Shown here piece by piece: positions 25,944-33,976 of a stretch of DNA of 64,000 nt (position 1 is its first letter; each line of letters starts with the position of its first letter). The stretch lies in the NCBI GenBank assembly GCA_028289545.1, contig JANQPG010000010.1:1-64000 (forward strand), given 5' to 3'. The notes below the pieces were generated by a model that did no database searches, was not told where the DNA came from, and was given only the letters and a program-made list of their open reading frames with translations. Position numbers and translations under genes: made by a program. This DNA is from Woeseiaceae bacterium (GTDB lineage Bacteria; Pseudomonadota; Gammaproteobacteria; Steroidobacterales; Woeseiaceae).

Positions 25944-26840
25944 ATGGGCTACCTGATTGCAAAGTACACGTTGATATTTCTGCTGTCCGCGGTGATGGCG
26001 TTTCTGCTCGGTCGGTGGTCCGTTTCGCGGCGGTTCGTCGACGTCACGGAGAGTTATCAGACGCTTAGCGCAGCTTCGCAACGATCGGACACCAGCCAGT
26101 GGGAGAAGCTTTGGGCTTACCTCAACCGGACTCCAACGGCATCGCATGGCAACCTGTCCGGCGTGACTGACCGACTGGATGCTTTGGCCTACGAACTCGC
26201 AAAAGCGTCAAGCCGCAAATCCATGGACTTGTCGGTCTTCGAACGCCGTCTCGAGCAGCTGACCAGCTCGGCGCGAAGTCTCGGTCCGATTCGCGACGAG
26301 CTGTCCGGACTCAGAGATGAATTCGAAGCGCTTCGCCACAACAGGGATGAGGAGCTTACCGACCTGAGGCCGCTGCAGCGACAGCTTGCGACGCTGGAAC
26401 AGCACTTGGTAAGCGCCCCGGGGCCCACGGATGCAAGCCCGATAGAACGACGGTTGCTTGGTGTAGAGAGCGAACTGAAGGCGCTGCGTTCAACACTGGA
26501 GAAAGGCCACCCGGCTGCTGCGCAAGAACCCGCGAAGGTAAGTGCCGGGCACGAGAGTTTTCTCCCCGCGGCGACCTACGGCGACAAGGACGATCTACGA
26601 AGGATCTCGGGAGTCGGGCCCAGATTGGAGCGATTGCTCAACAAGAACGGCGTCTTCTATTTTTGGCAAATTGCTTCGTGGAGCCGGCGGGATATCGAGG
26701 CGATCGACTGCAAACTGGAAACCTTCAAAGGCCGCATCGATCGTGACGACTGGATTACCCAGGCGTCGAAACTCTGTCGCTTGCCCTGGGCCGCGCCCCG
26801 CCCTGCCGGCCTGCGATACGAAGCCGACTCTGATCGTTAA
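25944..26840 (+). CDS. Membrane-anchored coiled-coil protein with C-terminal helix-hairpin-helix domain
   Basis: 298 residues. An N-terminal transmembrane helix (Y-T-L-I-F-L-L-S-A-V-M-A-F-L-L) is followed by a long coiled coil (about 65-180, heptads rich in Leu/Glu/Arg). The C-terminal domain (about 212-280) is a helix-hairpin-helix of the type D-D-L-R-R-I-S-G-V-G-P-R-L-E-R-L-L-N, with I-D-R-D-D-W-I-T-Q-A at its end. Such domains often bind nucleic acid, but the membrane anchor and the DUF4332 neighbour suggest protein contacts instead. It starts 34 nt after the first OmpA-domain gene. Confidence 0.8.
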   Translation: MGYLIAKYTLIFLLSAVMAFLLGRWSVSRRFVDVTESYQTLSAASQRSDTSQWEKLWAYLNRTPTASHGNLSGVTDRLDALAYELAKASSRKSMDLSVFERRLEQLTSSARSLGPIRDELSGLRDEFEALRHNRDEELTDLRPLQRQLATLEQHLVSAPGPTDASPIERRLLGVESELKALRSTLEKGHPAAAQEPAKVSAGHESFLPAATYGDKDDLRRISGVGPRLERLLNKNGVFYFWQIASWSRRDIEAIDCKLETFKGRIDRDDWITQASKLCRLPWAAPRPAGLRYEADSDR

Positions 26841-26884
26841 GGAATCGCGGTCGTAACGAACTGACGCGACTATTGGAGAGCGAA

Positions 26885-27292
26885 ATGGTGAAGGGAATCG
26901 AGTACATCGAGGGTATTGGAGCAAGACTGGGCGACAGCTTCAGGAGCGCCGGCGTGCGATCTGTAGCCGAACTCCTGGACAAGGGCGCCGACCGCAAGGG
27001 TCGGCGTTCACTGGCTTTGAGCACCGGTTTGAGCGAGACCCGAATACTGAAGTGCGTCAACATGGCGGATCTGTTCCGGGTCAACGGTGTTGCGAGCCAA
27101 TACGCCGAACTCCTGGAGCATGCAGGCGTGGATACTGTGAAAGAACTCGCACGGAGAGATGCCGGGAACCTCGCGGATGAAATGGCGAGAGTGAACGGCG
27201 AGAGGAAGCTGGTTCGCCGGCCGCCCGGGGCCATCGTCGTAGAGGGGTGGATTTCTCAGGCGAAGAAGCTGCCTGCTAAAATTACCTACTAG
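26885..27292 (+). CDS. DUF4332-like tandem helix-hairpin-helix protein
   Basis: 135 residues made of two related helix-hairpin-helix units: I-E-Y-I-E-G-I-G-A-R-L-G-D-S-F-R-S-A-G-V at the N-terminus and F-R-V-N-G-V-A-S-Q-Y-A-E-L-L-E-H-A-G-V in the middle, each followed by a V-x-E-L helix. This is the DUF4332 pattern. GGAGAG lies 6 nt before the ATG at 26885. No enzymatic residues are seen. It follows a membrane protein with the same kind of fold and precedes the Hpt gene by 25 nt. An adaptor role in this block is a reasonable guess, no more. Confidence 0.8.
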   Translation: MVKGIEYIEGIGARLGDSFRSAGVRSVAELLDKGADRKGRRSLALSTGLSETRILKCVNMADLFRVNGVASQYAELLEHAGVDTVKELARRDAGNLADEMARVNGERKLVRRPPGAIVVEGWISQAKKLPAKITY

Positions 27293-27317
27293 CCGGCGAA
27301 CCAGCTATCCGCTTCGG

Positions 27318-27635
27318 GTGGCGGAAATCTCAGACGATCAGGAAGGAGCCGTCGATTTGGAACTGGATCCATTCGCGCGCAAGCTCATGGCTCAGTATCT
27401 TCGCAGGAGGGAGCGCGATCTCGAATCTCTGGCGACGTTGTTGAGCCAGTCGGATTTTGAATCGATTCGGGAGATTGGCCACAAGCTCTATGGATCAGGC
27501 TCGACGTACGGGCTCGACGAGGTGTCGAGGATAGGCGGGGAGCTTGAAAGCGCGGCAAAATCGGGCAGCAGTGATGAAGTGGAGCAGGTTGTCGATCGCC
27601 TTAAATCGTACCTGCAAGGCTTAAGCTTTCCGTAG
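27318..27635 (+). CDS. Stand-alone histidine phosphotransfer (Hpt) protein
   Basis: 105 residues forming a four-helix Hpt domain. The phospho-acceptor is H55 in I-G-H-K-L-Y-G-S-G-S-T-Y-G, matching the H-x-L/K-x-G-x-S-x-x-x-G family pattern. The GTG start has a weak site. It should shuttle phosphate from the receiver domain of the hybrid kinase encoded at 31279 to the response regulator encoded immediately downstream, since the three modules occur once each within 5.5 kb. The 93-bp gap that follows contains an AT-rich inverted repeat. Confidence 0.87.
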   Translation: MAEISDDQEGAVDLELDPFARKLMAQYLRRRERDLESLATLLSQSDFESIREIGHKLYGSGSTYGLDEVSRIGGELESAAKSGSSDEVEQVVDRLKSYLQGLSFP

Positions 27636-27661
27636 CACCCCGTTCGGTGGATGTACGTCCA

Positions 27662-27687
27662 TTAACCTATCTATTTCAATAGGTTAA
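27662..27687. promoter_or_regulatory. AT-rich 9-bp inverted repeat before the response regulator
   Basis: TTAACCTAT (27662-27670) and ATAGGTTAA (27679-27687) are perfect complements with an 8-nt loop. No T-run follows, so a terminator is unlikely; an operator or an internal promoter for the response regulator gene, 42 bp downstream, fits better. Confidence 0.5.
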
Positions 27688-27728
27688 AATCGAGTCGTTG
27701 GACTTCGCCCAAGACGGGGAACGGCTGC

Positions 27729-28463
27729 ATGCCCACTTCCGGAAAACATCTGCGTATTGCTATGCTAGAGGACGACCCGGATCAGGCGGAGATCCTGGGC
27801 CTGTGGCTGGAGGATGCCGGATACACCGTCGTCTGCCAGCCCGACTCTACTAGCTTTCTACGCCTCGTGCGTCACGATACGTTCGATCTGTATTTGCTCG
27901 ACTGGATTGTGCCGGAGCTCAGCGGAATCGAAGTGCTGAGGAAGATCCGAGTGGAAATGAACGACAATACGCCGGCGGTTGTAGCAACGGTAAAAGACGA
28001 GGAGCGGAGCGTTGTGCTTGCACTCGACACCGGCGCTGACGATTACCTTGTGAAACCCGTGCGGAGAGGCGAGTTGCTCGCCCGTATCGGCGCCATACTT
28101 CGACGGACGCGCGTAACCGGCCGCGGCGATACCGTCATTGAGGCCAAGCCCTACCGCCTGAACACGACAAGAAAAGCCGTATACCTGAACGGCAAGCAGG
28201 TGCAGTTGACGCACAAGGAGTTTGAATTGGCCGTGTTTCTGTTTCGAAACCCAGGGAAACTCCTTTCACGCAACCACATACTCGAGGCTATCTGGGGAAT
28301 AGATAATGTTGGCGTCTCTACCCGAACCGTGGATACACATGTCAGCCGTTTGAGAAAAAAGCTTACTCTGGAACCGGCGAACGGTTGGACCCTGTCCTCC
28401 GTCTATCAGCACGGCTACCGTCTCGAGTCTTCTTCCATGCAGGCGAATTCCGACTCAGAATAA
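27729..28463 (+). CDS. OmpR-type response regulator
   Basis: 244 residues. Receiver domain at about 8-122 with acidic pair D15-D16, phospho-acceptor D58 in Y-L-L-D-W-I-V-P-E and the Lys in D-D-Y-L-V-K-P; winged-helix DNA-binding domain at about 140-235 (L-T-H-K-E-F-E-L-A-V-F-L-F and R-T-V-D-T-H-V-S-R-L-R-K-K-L). It probably is the output of the phosphorelay formed with the Hpt protein and the hybrid kinase in this block, and could control the block itself through the inverted repeat at 27662. Confidence 0.93.
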   Translation: MPTSGKHLRIAMLEDDPDQAEILGLWLEDAGYTVVCQPDSTSFLRLVRHDTFDLYLLDWIVPELSGIEVLRKIRVEMNDNTPAVVATVKDEERSVVLALDTGADDYLVKPVRRGELLARIGAILRRTRVTGRGDTVIEAKPYRLNTTRKAVYLNGKQVQLTHKEFELAVFLFRNPGKLLSRNHILEAIWGIDNVGVSTRTVDTHVSRLRKKLTLEPANGWTLSSVYQHGYRLESSSMQANSDSE

Positions 28464-28482
28464 ATCAAAAGGAGAGTCGCTC

Positions 28483-29037
28483 ATGACACGCAGATCAAAA
28501 CAGGCAAGCGAAGAATCGCTGTCTGCGAACGAAACCGACGGCAATGTCGACAAGATTCGAGAGATATTGTTCGGCGTGCAAATGCGAAGCTACGATACTC
28601 GCCTCGAGGAACTCGAAAAGAAGATAATGGCGCAGCTCGAGCAGACGTCTGCGGGCCTGGAAAGCCGCCTCAAGAAGCTCGAAACCTACACGCGGCGGGA
28701 AGTCGACAAGCTTGGCGACCAGCTGAAGACCGAGCGTAAGTCACGCACGGAAGATAACCGAAAGGCCAAAAAGGAACTGGGTGAATTCGGTGGACAGGTC
28801 GAGAGCTGGTTTGCAGAGGTTGAGGAGCAGTTCGAGGCGGAGTCTCGCGAGCAACAGTCGGCGCTCAAGGCGCAGGCTGCTGAGCTCTCTGCCATGGTGC
28901 AGGATATGTACGATCAGCTTACGACCACGATCGAGGGAGAATCGCAGGAACTGGCGGCGAACAAGGTAGGGCGTGAAGATCTTGCGAAATTGCTGGGCGA
29001 GCTCGCTGGCGCACTAAAGAAAGACGCCAAGGGATAG
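28483..29037 (+). CDS. Soluble coiled-coil protein with N-terminal LFG motif
   Basis: 184 residues, strongly charged, predicted to be one long coiled coil from about residue 40 to 165. Its only distinctive element is D-K-I-R-E-I-L-F-G (23-31), which recurs nearly unchanged as D-K-L-K-D-L-L-F-G (5-13) at the start of the next protein. This suggests a common docking segment. AGGAG lies just before the ATG. It has no signal peptide or membrane segment, so it should be cytoplasmic. I do not recognise a named family; its position between the response regulator and the OmpA/GTPase genes points to a structural or scaffold role. Confidence 0.75.
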   Translation: MTRRSKQASEESLSANETDGNVDKIREILFGVQMRSYDTRLEELEKKIMAQLEQTSAGLESRLKKLETYTRREVDKLGDQLKTERKSRTEDNRKAKKELGEFGGQVESWFAEVEEQFEAESREQQSALKAQAAELSAMVQDMYDQLTTTIEGESQELAANKVGREDLAKLLGELAGALKKDAKG

Positions 29038-29062
29038 GCGAGACAGTCGGTACCAACGTCCG

Positions 29063-30757
29063 ATGAATGATCTCGACAAACTGAAAGACCTCCTTTTCGG
29101 AAAAGAAAGGGAAGCCCTGGACTCCATTGCCGAGAGGGTGGAGCGCCCGGAGATGCGTGCGTCCGACGTTGCCGACGTTCTCGCCGAGGCCATGCATCGG
29201 AGTCACAGTCAAGGCAACGAACTTGTCGAGTCAATGGCCGAGCCGGTTGGCGAATGTCTCCGGCAAGAGTTTCACGAGGATCCACAAACCTACGGCGATG
29301 CCCTGTATCCCGTGATGGGACCCGCGATACGCAAGTCGATTGCGCAAGCGCTCAGGAATCTCTCTCAGCAAATAAACCAGGCGGTGGAGCAAAGCCTGAC
29401 GCCCAGGGGTATTGGTTGGCGCATACAGGCTTATCGCGCCGGCATTCCGTTCGGACAGTTTGTGCTGCAAAAGAATCTGCTTTACCGGGTGGAGCAGGCT
29501 TACCTGATCAGCCGCGAGAATGGTCTGCTGATTGAGCATGCCCATCACGAAAGTTCGAAGATCAAGGACAGCGACGCGGTGTCGGCGATGTTCACGGCAA
29601 TCCAGGATTTTGTGAAAGAGAGTTTTTCCCCCGACCGGACGGGCCGACTGGAATCGGCCGACATGGGTGAGTTTACGCTGTGGGCTGTGCACGGCCCGCA
29701 CGCGCTGCTGGTATGTGTCATTCGGGGTACACCGCCCAACAGCCTGCGCAACGAACTGACGGCGGTCCTGGAGCAAATCCATTTTCGATACGGAGAAGCA
29801 GTAAGAGAATACAGCGGCGAAACGTCTTCGGTCCCCGAGATCCGTAAGCACCTGCAAAAATGCCTCGAATACCAGGCCTCGCAGACGACCGACGACAGGA
29901 AGCTCCGAGTGTCGTGGCCCCTGCTTCTTTTGATCATTGGTCTCCTGGTCTGGCTAGGCTATCAGCTCAACGAGGTGCGAGTAGAGGCACAGCAGCTATC
30001 CCGGCTCGAAGCGGCTCTCAAGGATACGCCGGGCATCTATCTTGCCGATGTTTCGAGGAGCGGGGGTAGATTCTTCCTCCGCGGCATGAGAGATCCCCTG
30101 GCGAAGCCGATATCCGCGGTTGCCGCCGAATTGGGCATTCCTATGAGTCGTATCGACATGGAATTCGACCTCTTTCAGTCGCTGGACGAGGAGATTCAGC
30201 TGCGCCGGATCGAAGAACTGATCGGACTGGAATCGGTTCGCTACGACCTGTCCGGTACGGTGCTGACGCTCAGCGGGGAAGCTCCCAGGCAATGGATACG
30301 GGATGCTGAAAACCGTCTGCGTGTGTTGCCAGGGTTGACACGGATCGACGCTACGGGCGTAACCGACATCGACTTATCGCGTTTGCAGCAGGATGTTGCG
30401 GAACTCAGTGGATCGCGGTTTTTATTCTCCTCCGAGACGTCGCTCGAGACCAATGCAGAGGCCGACCTGATCCGGTTTGCGGTCCGCCTGAGGGACTTGC
30501 AGCAACTAGCGCTGATACTGCGGCAGGATATCTCGGTGGAGCTCGTGGGTTCTACGGACAGCAGGGGAACCGCCGAATTCAACGCGCGACTGGCGAAACA
30601 GCGCGCCGATCTCGTGGCGGATATTCTGGCCGATCATGGTGTCTCCTGGGATGCTTATCGTGACGAGAGTTCGTCCGAAGCCGAGGCTGAGGCGGCCGAC
30701 AACCTTGCCCAGCGGTATGTGGCCATCAATCTGACGCTAAGCGGCATCAATCCTTGA
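29063..30757 (+). CDS. Bitopic protein: cytoplasmic roadblock-like domain, one TM helix, periplasmic BON/OmpA-like domains
   Basis: 564 residues. The N-terminal 283 have no signal peptide and are cytoplasmic; about 140-250 (A-Y-L-I-S-R-E-N-G-L-L-I then A-M-F-T-A-I-Q-D-F-V and L-L-V-C-V-I-R-G) has the strand/helix order of roadblock/longin-like GTPase partner domains, an inference from pattern only. A single transmembrane helix lies at 285-301 (W-P-L-L-L-L-I-I-G-L-L-V-W-L-G). Beyond it are BON-like segments and an OmpA-like end (V-E-L-V-G-S-T-D-S-R-G and N-A-R-L-A-K-Q-R-A). It could thus tie the cytoplasmic GTPase to peptidoglycan. Its stop overlaps the TTG start of the GTPase gene. Confidence 0.82.
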   Translation: MNDLDKLKDLLFGKEREALDSIAERVERPEMRASDVADVLAEAMHRSHSQGNELVESMAEPVGECLRQEFHEDPQTYGDALYPVMGPAIRKSIAQALRNLSQQINQAVEQSLTPRGIGWRIQAYRAGIPFGQFVLQKNLLYRVEQAYLISRENGLLIEHAHHESSKIKDSDAVSAMFTAIQDFVKESFSPDRTGRLESADMGEFTLWAVHGPHALLVCVIRGTPPNSLRNELTAVLEQIHFRYGEAVREYSGETSSVPEIRKHLQKCLEYQASQTTDDRKLRVSWPLLLLIIGLLVWLGYQLNEVRVEAQQLSRLEAALKDTPGIYLADVSRSGGRFFLRGMRDPLAKPISAVAAELGIPMSRIDMEFDLFQSLDEEIQLRRIEELIGLESVRYDLSGTVLTLSGEAPRQWIRDAENRLRVLPGLTRIDATGVTDIDLSRLQQDVAELSGSRFLFSSETSLETNAEADLIRFAVRLRDLQQLALILRQDISVELVGSTDSRGTAEFNARLAKQRADLVADILADHGVSWDAYRDESSSEAEAEAADNLAQRYVAINLTLSGINP

Positions 30758-31275
30758 CGTCGCTGACCTGCAAGATCTGCATCGTCGGGGATTTTGCCGT
30801 CGGCAAGACGAGTACGGTCGAACGGTTCGTCAACAATCACTTCTCCGACAAATACCTGACGACCGTCGGCGTAAAAGTCGATACCAAGGAAGTTTTTCTT
30901 GAGGGCGTGAACGTATCCGTCAAGCTGGTCATATGGGACGTCGCCGGCGCGGACCGATTTGGAGCAAAAGAGCTCGCCTACCTGAGAGGCGCGGCAGGAC
31001 ATATCTTCGTCATCGATGGCACCCGTCCGACAACCGTCGACTCGGCCATTGCCCTGCGCGATCAGATACGCGGGCGCTACGATGTCAAACCCGGCGTGCT
31101 TCTGCTCAACAAGTCTGATCTATCCGATGCATGGCAGATCACGGATGCACAAGCCGAGCGACTGGACGGTGAGTTCGATAAGGTCTATACGACGAGCGCA
31201 AAAACCGGCGGCAACGTCGAGGCGGCGTTGACTTATCTCGCTCGGGAGATTGTTTCCGCTGAACTGAACGCTTGA
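30754..31275 (+). CDS. Ras/Rab-like small GTPase
   Basis: 173 residues, a full small-GTPase fold. G1 is G12-D-F-A-V-G-K-T19, G2 probably T36/T37, G3 is W-D62-V-A-G65, G4 is N119-K-S-D122 and G5 is S148-A-K150. The residue equivalent to Ras Gln61 is Ala (A66), so intrinsic hydrolysis should be slow and depend on a partner. No C-terminal prenylation or membrane signal is present. The TTG start overlaps the stop of the bitopic OmpA-like gene, the usual sign of stoichiometric partners, and the hybrid kinase begins 3 nt after it. Bacterial Ras-like proteins such as MglA direct polarity and motility; this one's role is unknown. Confidence 0.92.
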   Translation: MTSLTCKICIVGDFAVGKTSTVERFVNNHFSDKYLTTVGVKVDTKEVFLEGVNVSVKLVIWDVAGADRFGAKELAYLRGAAGHIFVIDGTRPTTVDSAIALRDQIRGRYDVKPGVLLLNKSDLSDAWQITDAQAERLDGEFDKVYTTSAKTGGNVEAALTYLAREIVSAELNA

Positions 31276-31278
31276 AGC

Positions 31279-32826
31279 ATGGAGTTTCCGCGAGAAGTTA
31301 GCGACCACCTGCAGCGGGCTTTCGAAAAAACCGCTCGTCCGATATGCCTGCTCACGAACGCGGAGGGCGTCATTCAACAGGTATGGGGCGAGACGGAGTG
31401 GTGCAACTTGCCGGGCTTGTTGCCCGGTGTGGATCTTCTCGATGCGGCGCCTTTCCTGTTCGGTCTGTTGGGCCGCGAGCCGGCCACGGTCGATCAGCTG
31501 GCCGTATCCGGCGCCGTACTGACGGTACACACTATCCCGACCGGATCTCGCGGGCATTACGTCGCCTTACTCGATGCTAGCGAACACCACGATTCGATTC
31601 GCGCGCGGCAACAAACGGTTAACGAACTTCGTCTTCTCCATGCCAGCCAGCAGAATCTCATTGCCCGGCAGAAGGATCTCATTGGAGAGCTCGTAGAGGC
31701 ACGTGCGGAGCTGGATCACATAAGGAAGGACGCGGAGCGAAACAGCGAAAGCAAAGGACGCTTTATCGCGATGATGTCGCATGAGTTTCGAACCCCGCTC
31801 GCATCGATCATCAATTACGCCGAGCTCGCAAGAGAAGCGAACGCCACGGAGAACGATGTCCGCAGGAGTATTGAGACGATTACCCGCTCGGCACGGCATC
31901 TGACGGCATTGATCGAGGCTGTGCTGGACGAGGCGCAGCTGGACGCGGGTCGAATGGAAGTCAGCGAATCGAAGTTCGACTTGCATGAGATGCTGGAGGA
32001 GCTGTCGGCAATGATGGCTCCGCTGGCGGCAGACAAGGAGCTGGCATTCGTGTCGCTGATCGATTCGGCTGTGCCGAAGTTTGTGCGCGCCGACGACGTC
32101 AAGCTCAGGCAAATCCTTATCAACCTGGTAGGCAATGCAATCAAGTATACGTCCGACGGCGGCATTACGGTCACGACCACCTACGTGGAGGGACGGCTCG
32201 TGTCGTCGGTCGCGGATACGGGGCCGGGAATCAGCGACGAAGATCAGGAGCGGATATTCAGAGCGTTCGAGCGGGGCAGTACACCAAACAGAGATTCCGG
32301 CGCTGGACTTGGACTGACGATATCTCTACGTCTGGCTCAACTTATGGGCGGTGAAATTTCGCTGGATTCCAGGCTCGGGCAAGGCTGTACGGTTGCCGTG
32401 AACCTGCCGGTGATTGTTGCCGAAGACCCGCCCGGCAGTGAAGCGCTCGCAGCACCGCGCGAAGAGTCTTATGCGGATCATTCCGTGAGTGTGCTGGTGT
32501 GCGACGACGACGAGGACATGCTGGCATTGGTCGAGTTCTACTTACACAGAGCGGGCTACGGCCTGATGACGTCGAGCAACGGGCCTGACGCTCTTTCGAA
32601 GGCTCTGCAGTACGAGCCGGACATGATTGTTATGGACTGCAATCTTCCCGGAATGAGCGGGGTCGAGTGCGCCCGGATACTCCGTAAAGAGGGGTACTCG
32701 AAGCCGATAGTTGCGCTAACGGCCTCGAAGCTTTCCGATGACGATCGCAGACCGTTCACGACCTGTGTCGAGAAAGGCACATCGATGCATACTCTGCTCG
32801 CAGAGATCAAGTCCCAGACACACTAG
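31279..32826 (+). CDS. Hybrid sensor histidine kinase with C-terminal receiver
   Basis: 515 residues, no membrane segment. A PAS-like sensor (about 10-105) and a coiled linker lead to HisKA with H168 in M-M-S-H-E-F-R-T-P-L, then HATPase_c with N287 (N-A-I-K-Y), D-T-G-P-G (313-317) and G-A-G-L-G-L (341-346). A receiver follows at 404-510 with D453 in M-D-C-N-L-P-G-M-S-G; its alpha4-beta5 part is shortened and the usual K-P turn is missing. It lies 3 nt after the GTPase gene and ends the block. The expected route is H168 to D453 to the Hpt H55 to the response regulator D58. Being cytoplasmic, it may read the GTPase state. Confidence 0.92.
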   Translation: MEFPREVSDHLQRAFEKTARPICLLTNAEGVIQQVWGETEWCNLPGLLPGVDLLDAAPFLFGLLGREPATVDQLAVSGAVLTVHTIPTGSRGHYVALLDASEHHDSIRARQQTVNELRLLHASQQNLIARQKDLIGELVEARAELDHIRKDAERNSESKGRFIAMMSHEFRTPLASIINYAELAREANATENDVRRSIETITRSARHLTALIEAVLDEAQLDAGRMEVSESKFDLHEMLEELSAMMAPLAADKELAFVSLIDSAVPKFVRADDVKLRQILINLVGNAIKYTSDGGITVTTTYVEGRLVSSVADTGPGISDEDQERIFRAFERGSTPNRDSGAGLGLTISLRLAQLMGGEISLDSRLGQGCTVAVNLPVIVAEDPPGSEALAAPREESYADHSVSVLVCDDDEDMLALVEFYLHRAGYGLMTSSNGPDALSKALQYEPDMIVMDCNLPGMSGVECARILRKEGYSKPIVALTASKLSDDDRRPFTTCVEKGTSMHTLLAEIKSQTH

Positions 32827-32931
32827 CAAGTGCCTACCTGCACGGCGGCAATCCGTAGCGTTTACGGAACAGCTGGTCGGTGGATTCCCGGGCTCTCAAT
32901 ACTCCCGACAGCCCCCTTGGGAGGCAACGGA

Positions 32932-33885
32932 TCAGGCCGTTTGCTGACGAGTTTGGCTTGCCTTTTCCTCGAGCAGCGCTTCGAGCCTGATCTGATCCGC
33001 GACAAATCCACGAATGCCCTCCGCCAGTTTTTCCGTAGCCATTGCGTTGGCGTTGAGCTGCAAGCGAAAGTCCGCTTCCCCGTCGAAGTCGCAGTCGACA
33101 AATTCATGTGAGCCGCCCGGTTCGAGCGCCCGTTCGAGTGTGCTGTTGTCCGCGGCAAGTTCTTCCAGGAAGTTGGGTCCGATAGTGAGTCGATCGCAGC
33201 CCGCGAGCGCCCTGATCTCTCCGGCGTTTCTGAAGCTTGCGCCCATGACGATGGTCTGAAATCCCTTCGCCTTGAACAGCCTGTAAATGTTCTGCACCGA
33301 GCGCACGCCCGGATCTTCCTCCGGCGCGTAGTGGTCCCGCTGTTCCGCCTGCTTGTACCAGTCCAGGATTCGGCCGACAAATGGCGAGATCAGGAATGCG
33401 CCCGCGCGGGCGGCGGCAACAGCCTGCACGTCGCAAAACAACAGCGTCAGGTTGCAGTTGATGCCTTCTTTTTCGAGCGCTGCCGCGGCCTCGATGCCTT
33501 CCCAGGTTGAGGCCAGCTTGATCAGGATGCGCTCCCGCTCGATGCCGGCTTCGGCATAGTAGTCGATGAGCTGCCGGGCTTTTGCAATCGACGCCGCTGT
33601 GTCGAAGGACAGGCGTGCATCGACTTCGGTCGATACTCTCCCGGGCACAATCTTCAGGATCTCGCAGCCGATCGCCACGGCAAACCGGTCACCCAGCTCG
33701 ACAGTGCTGCGGGTCCCGGCGGCCGCGCTTGCAATCAGCTCCGCGTATTGCGGCAAACCGGCAGCCTTGAGGAGCAGGGACGGGTTTGTTGTCGCGTCCA
33801 CCGGCCGGTAGCGTGCGATTGCCTCGATGTCCCCGGTGTCCGCGACCACTTCGGTCATCGTTCGTAGCTGATCAAGTTGATTCAT
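32932..33885 (-). CDS. tal: Transaldolase
   Basis: 317 residues, the usual length for TalB-type transaldolases. The Schiff-base Lys is in [21 protein letters not shown] near the N-terminus and [11 protein letters not shown] are the family signatures. It transfers a dihydroxyacetone unit between sugar phosphates in the pentose phosphate pathway. The ATG at 33885 (M-N-Q-L-D-Q-L) is the standard family start; the 18 residues upstream look untranslated. It is downstream of a sugar porter and an oxidoreductase on the same strand and converges with the hybrid kinase. No terminator with a T-run is visible in the 105-bp gap. Confidence 0.95.
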   Translation of the reverse strand: MNQLDQLRTMTEVVADTGDIEAIARYRPVDATTNPSLLLKAAGLPQYAELIASAAAGTRSTVELGDRFAVAIGCEILKIVPGRVSTEVDARLSFDTAASIAKARQLIDYYAEAGIERERILIKLASTWEGIEAAAALEKEGINCNLTLLFCDVQAVAAARAGAFLISPFVGRILDWYKQAEQRDHYAPEEDPGVRSVQNIYRLFKAKGFQTIVMGASFRNAGEIRALAGCDRLTIGPNFLEELAADNSTLERALEPGGSHEFVDCDFDGEADFRLQLNANAMATEKLAEGIRGFVADQIRLEALLEEKASQTRQQTA

Positions 33886-33976
33886 AGCCTGAAGGTCCCT
33901 CTGAAACGCCGGCCCGGCCGACGTGGTTGTGTGTGACAATGGATCATAGCGTTTACTGTGTTACCGATGTGCGCAT

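Noticed and set aside
32853..32867. CCGTA/TACGG hairpin after the hybrid kinase as a terminator
   Set aside because: The stem is only 5-6 bp and no T-run follows on either strand.
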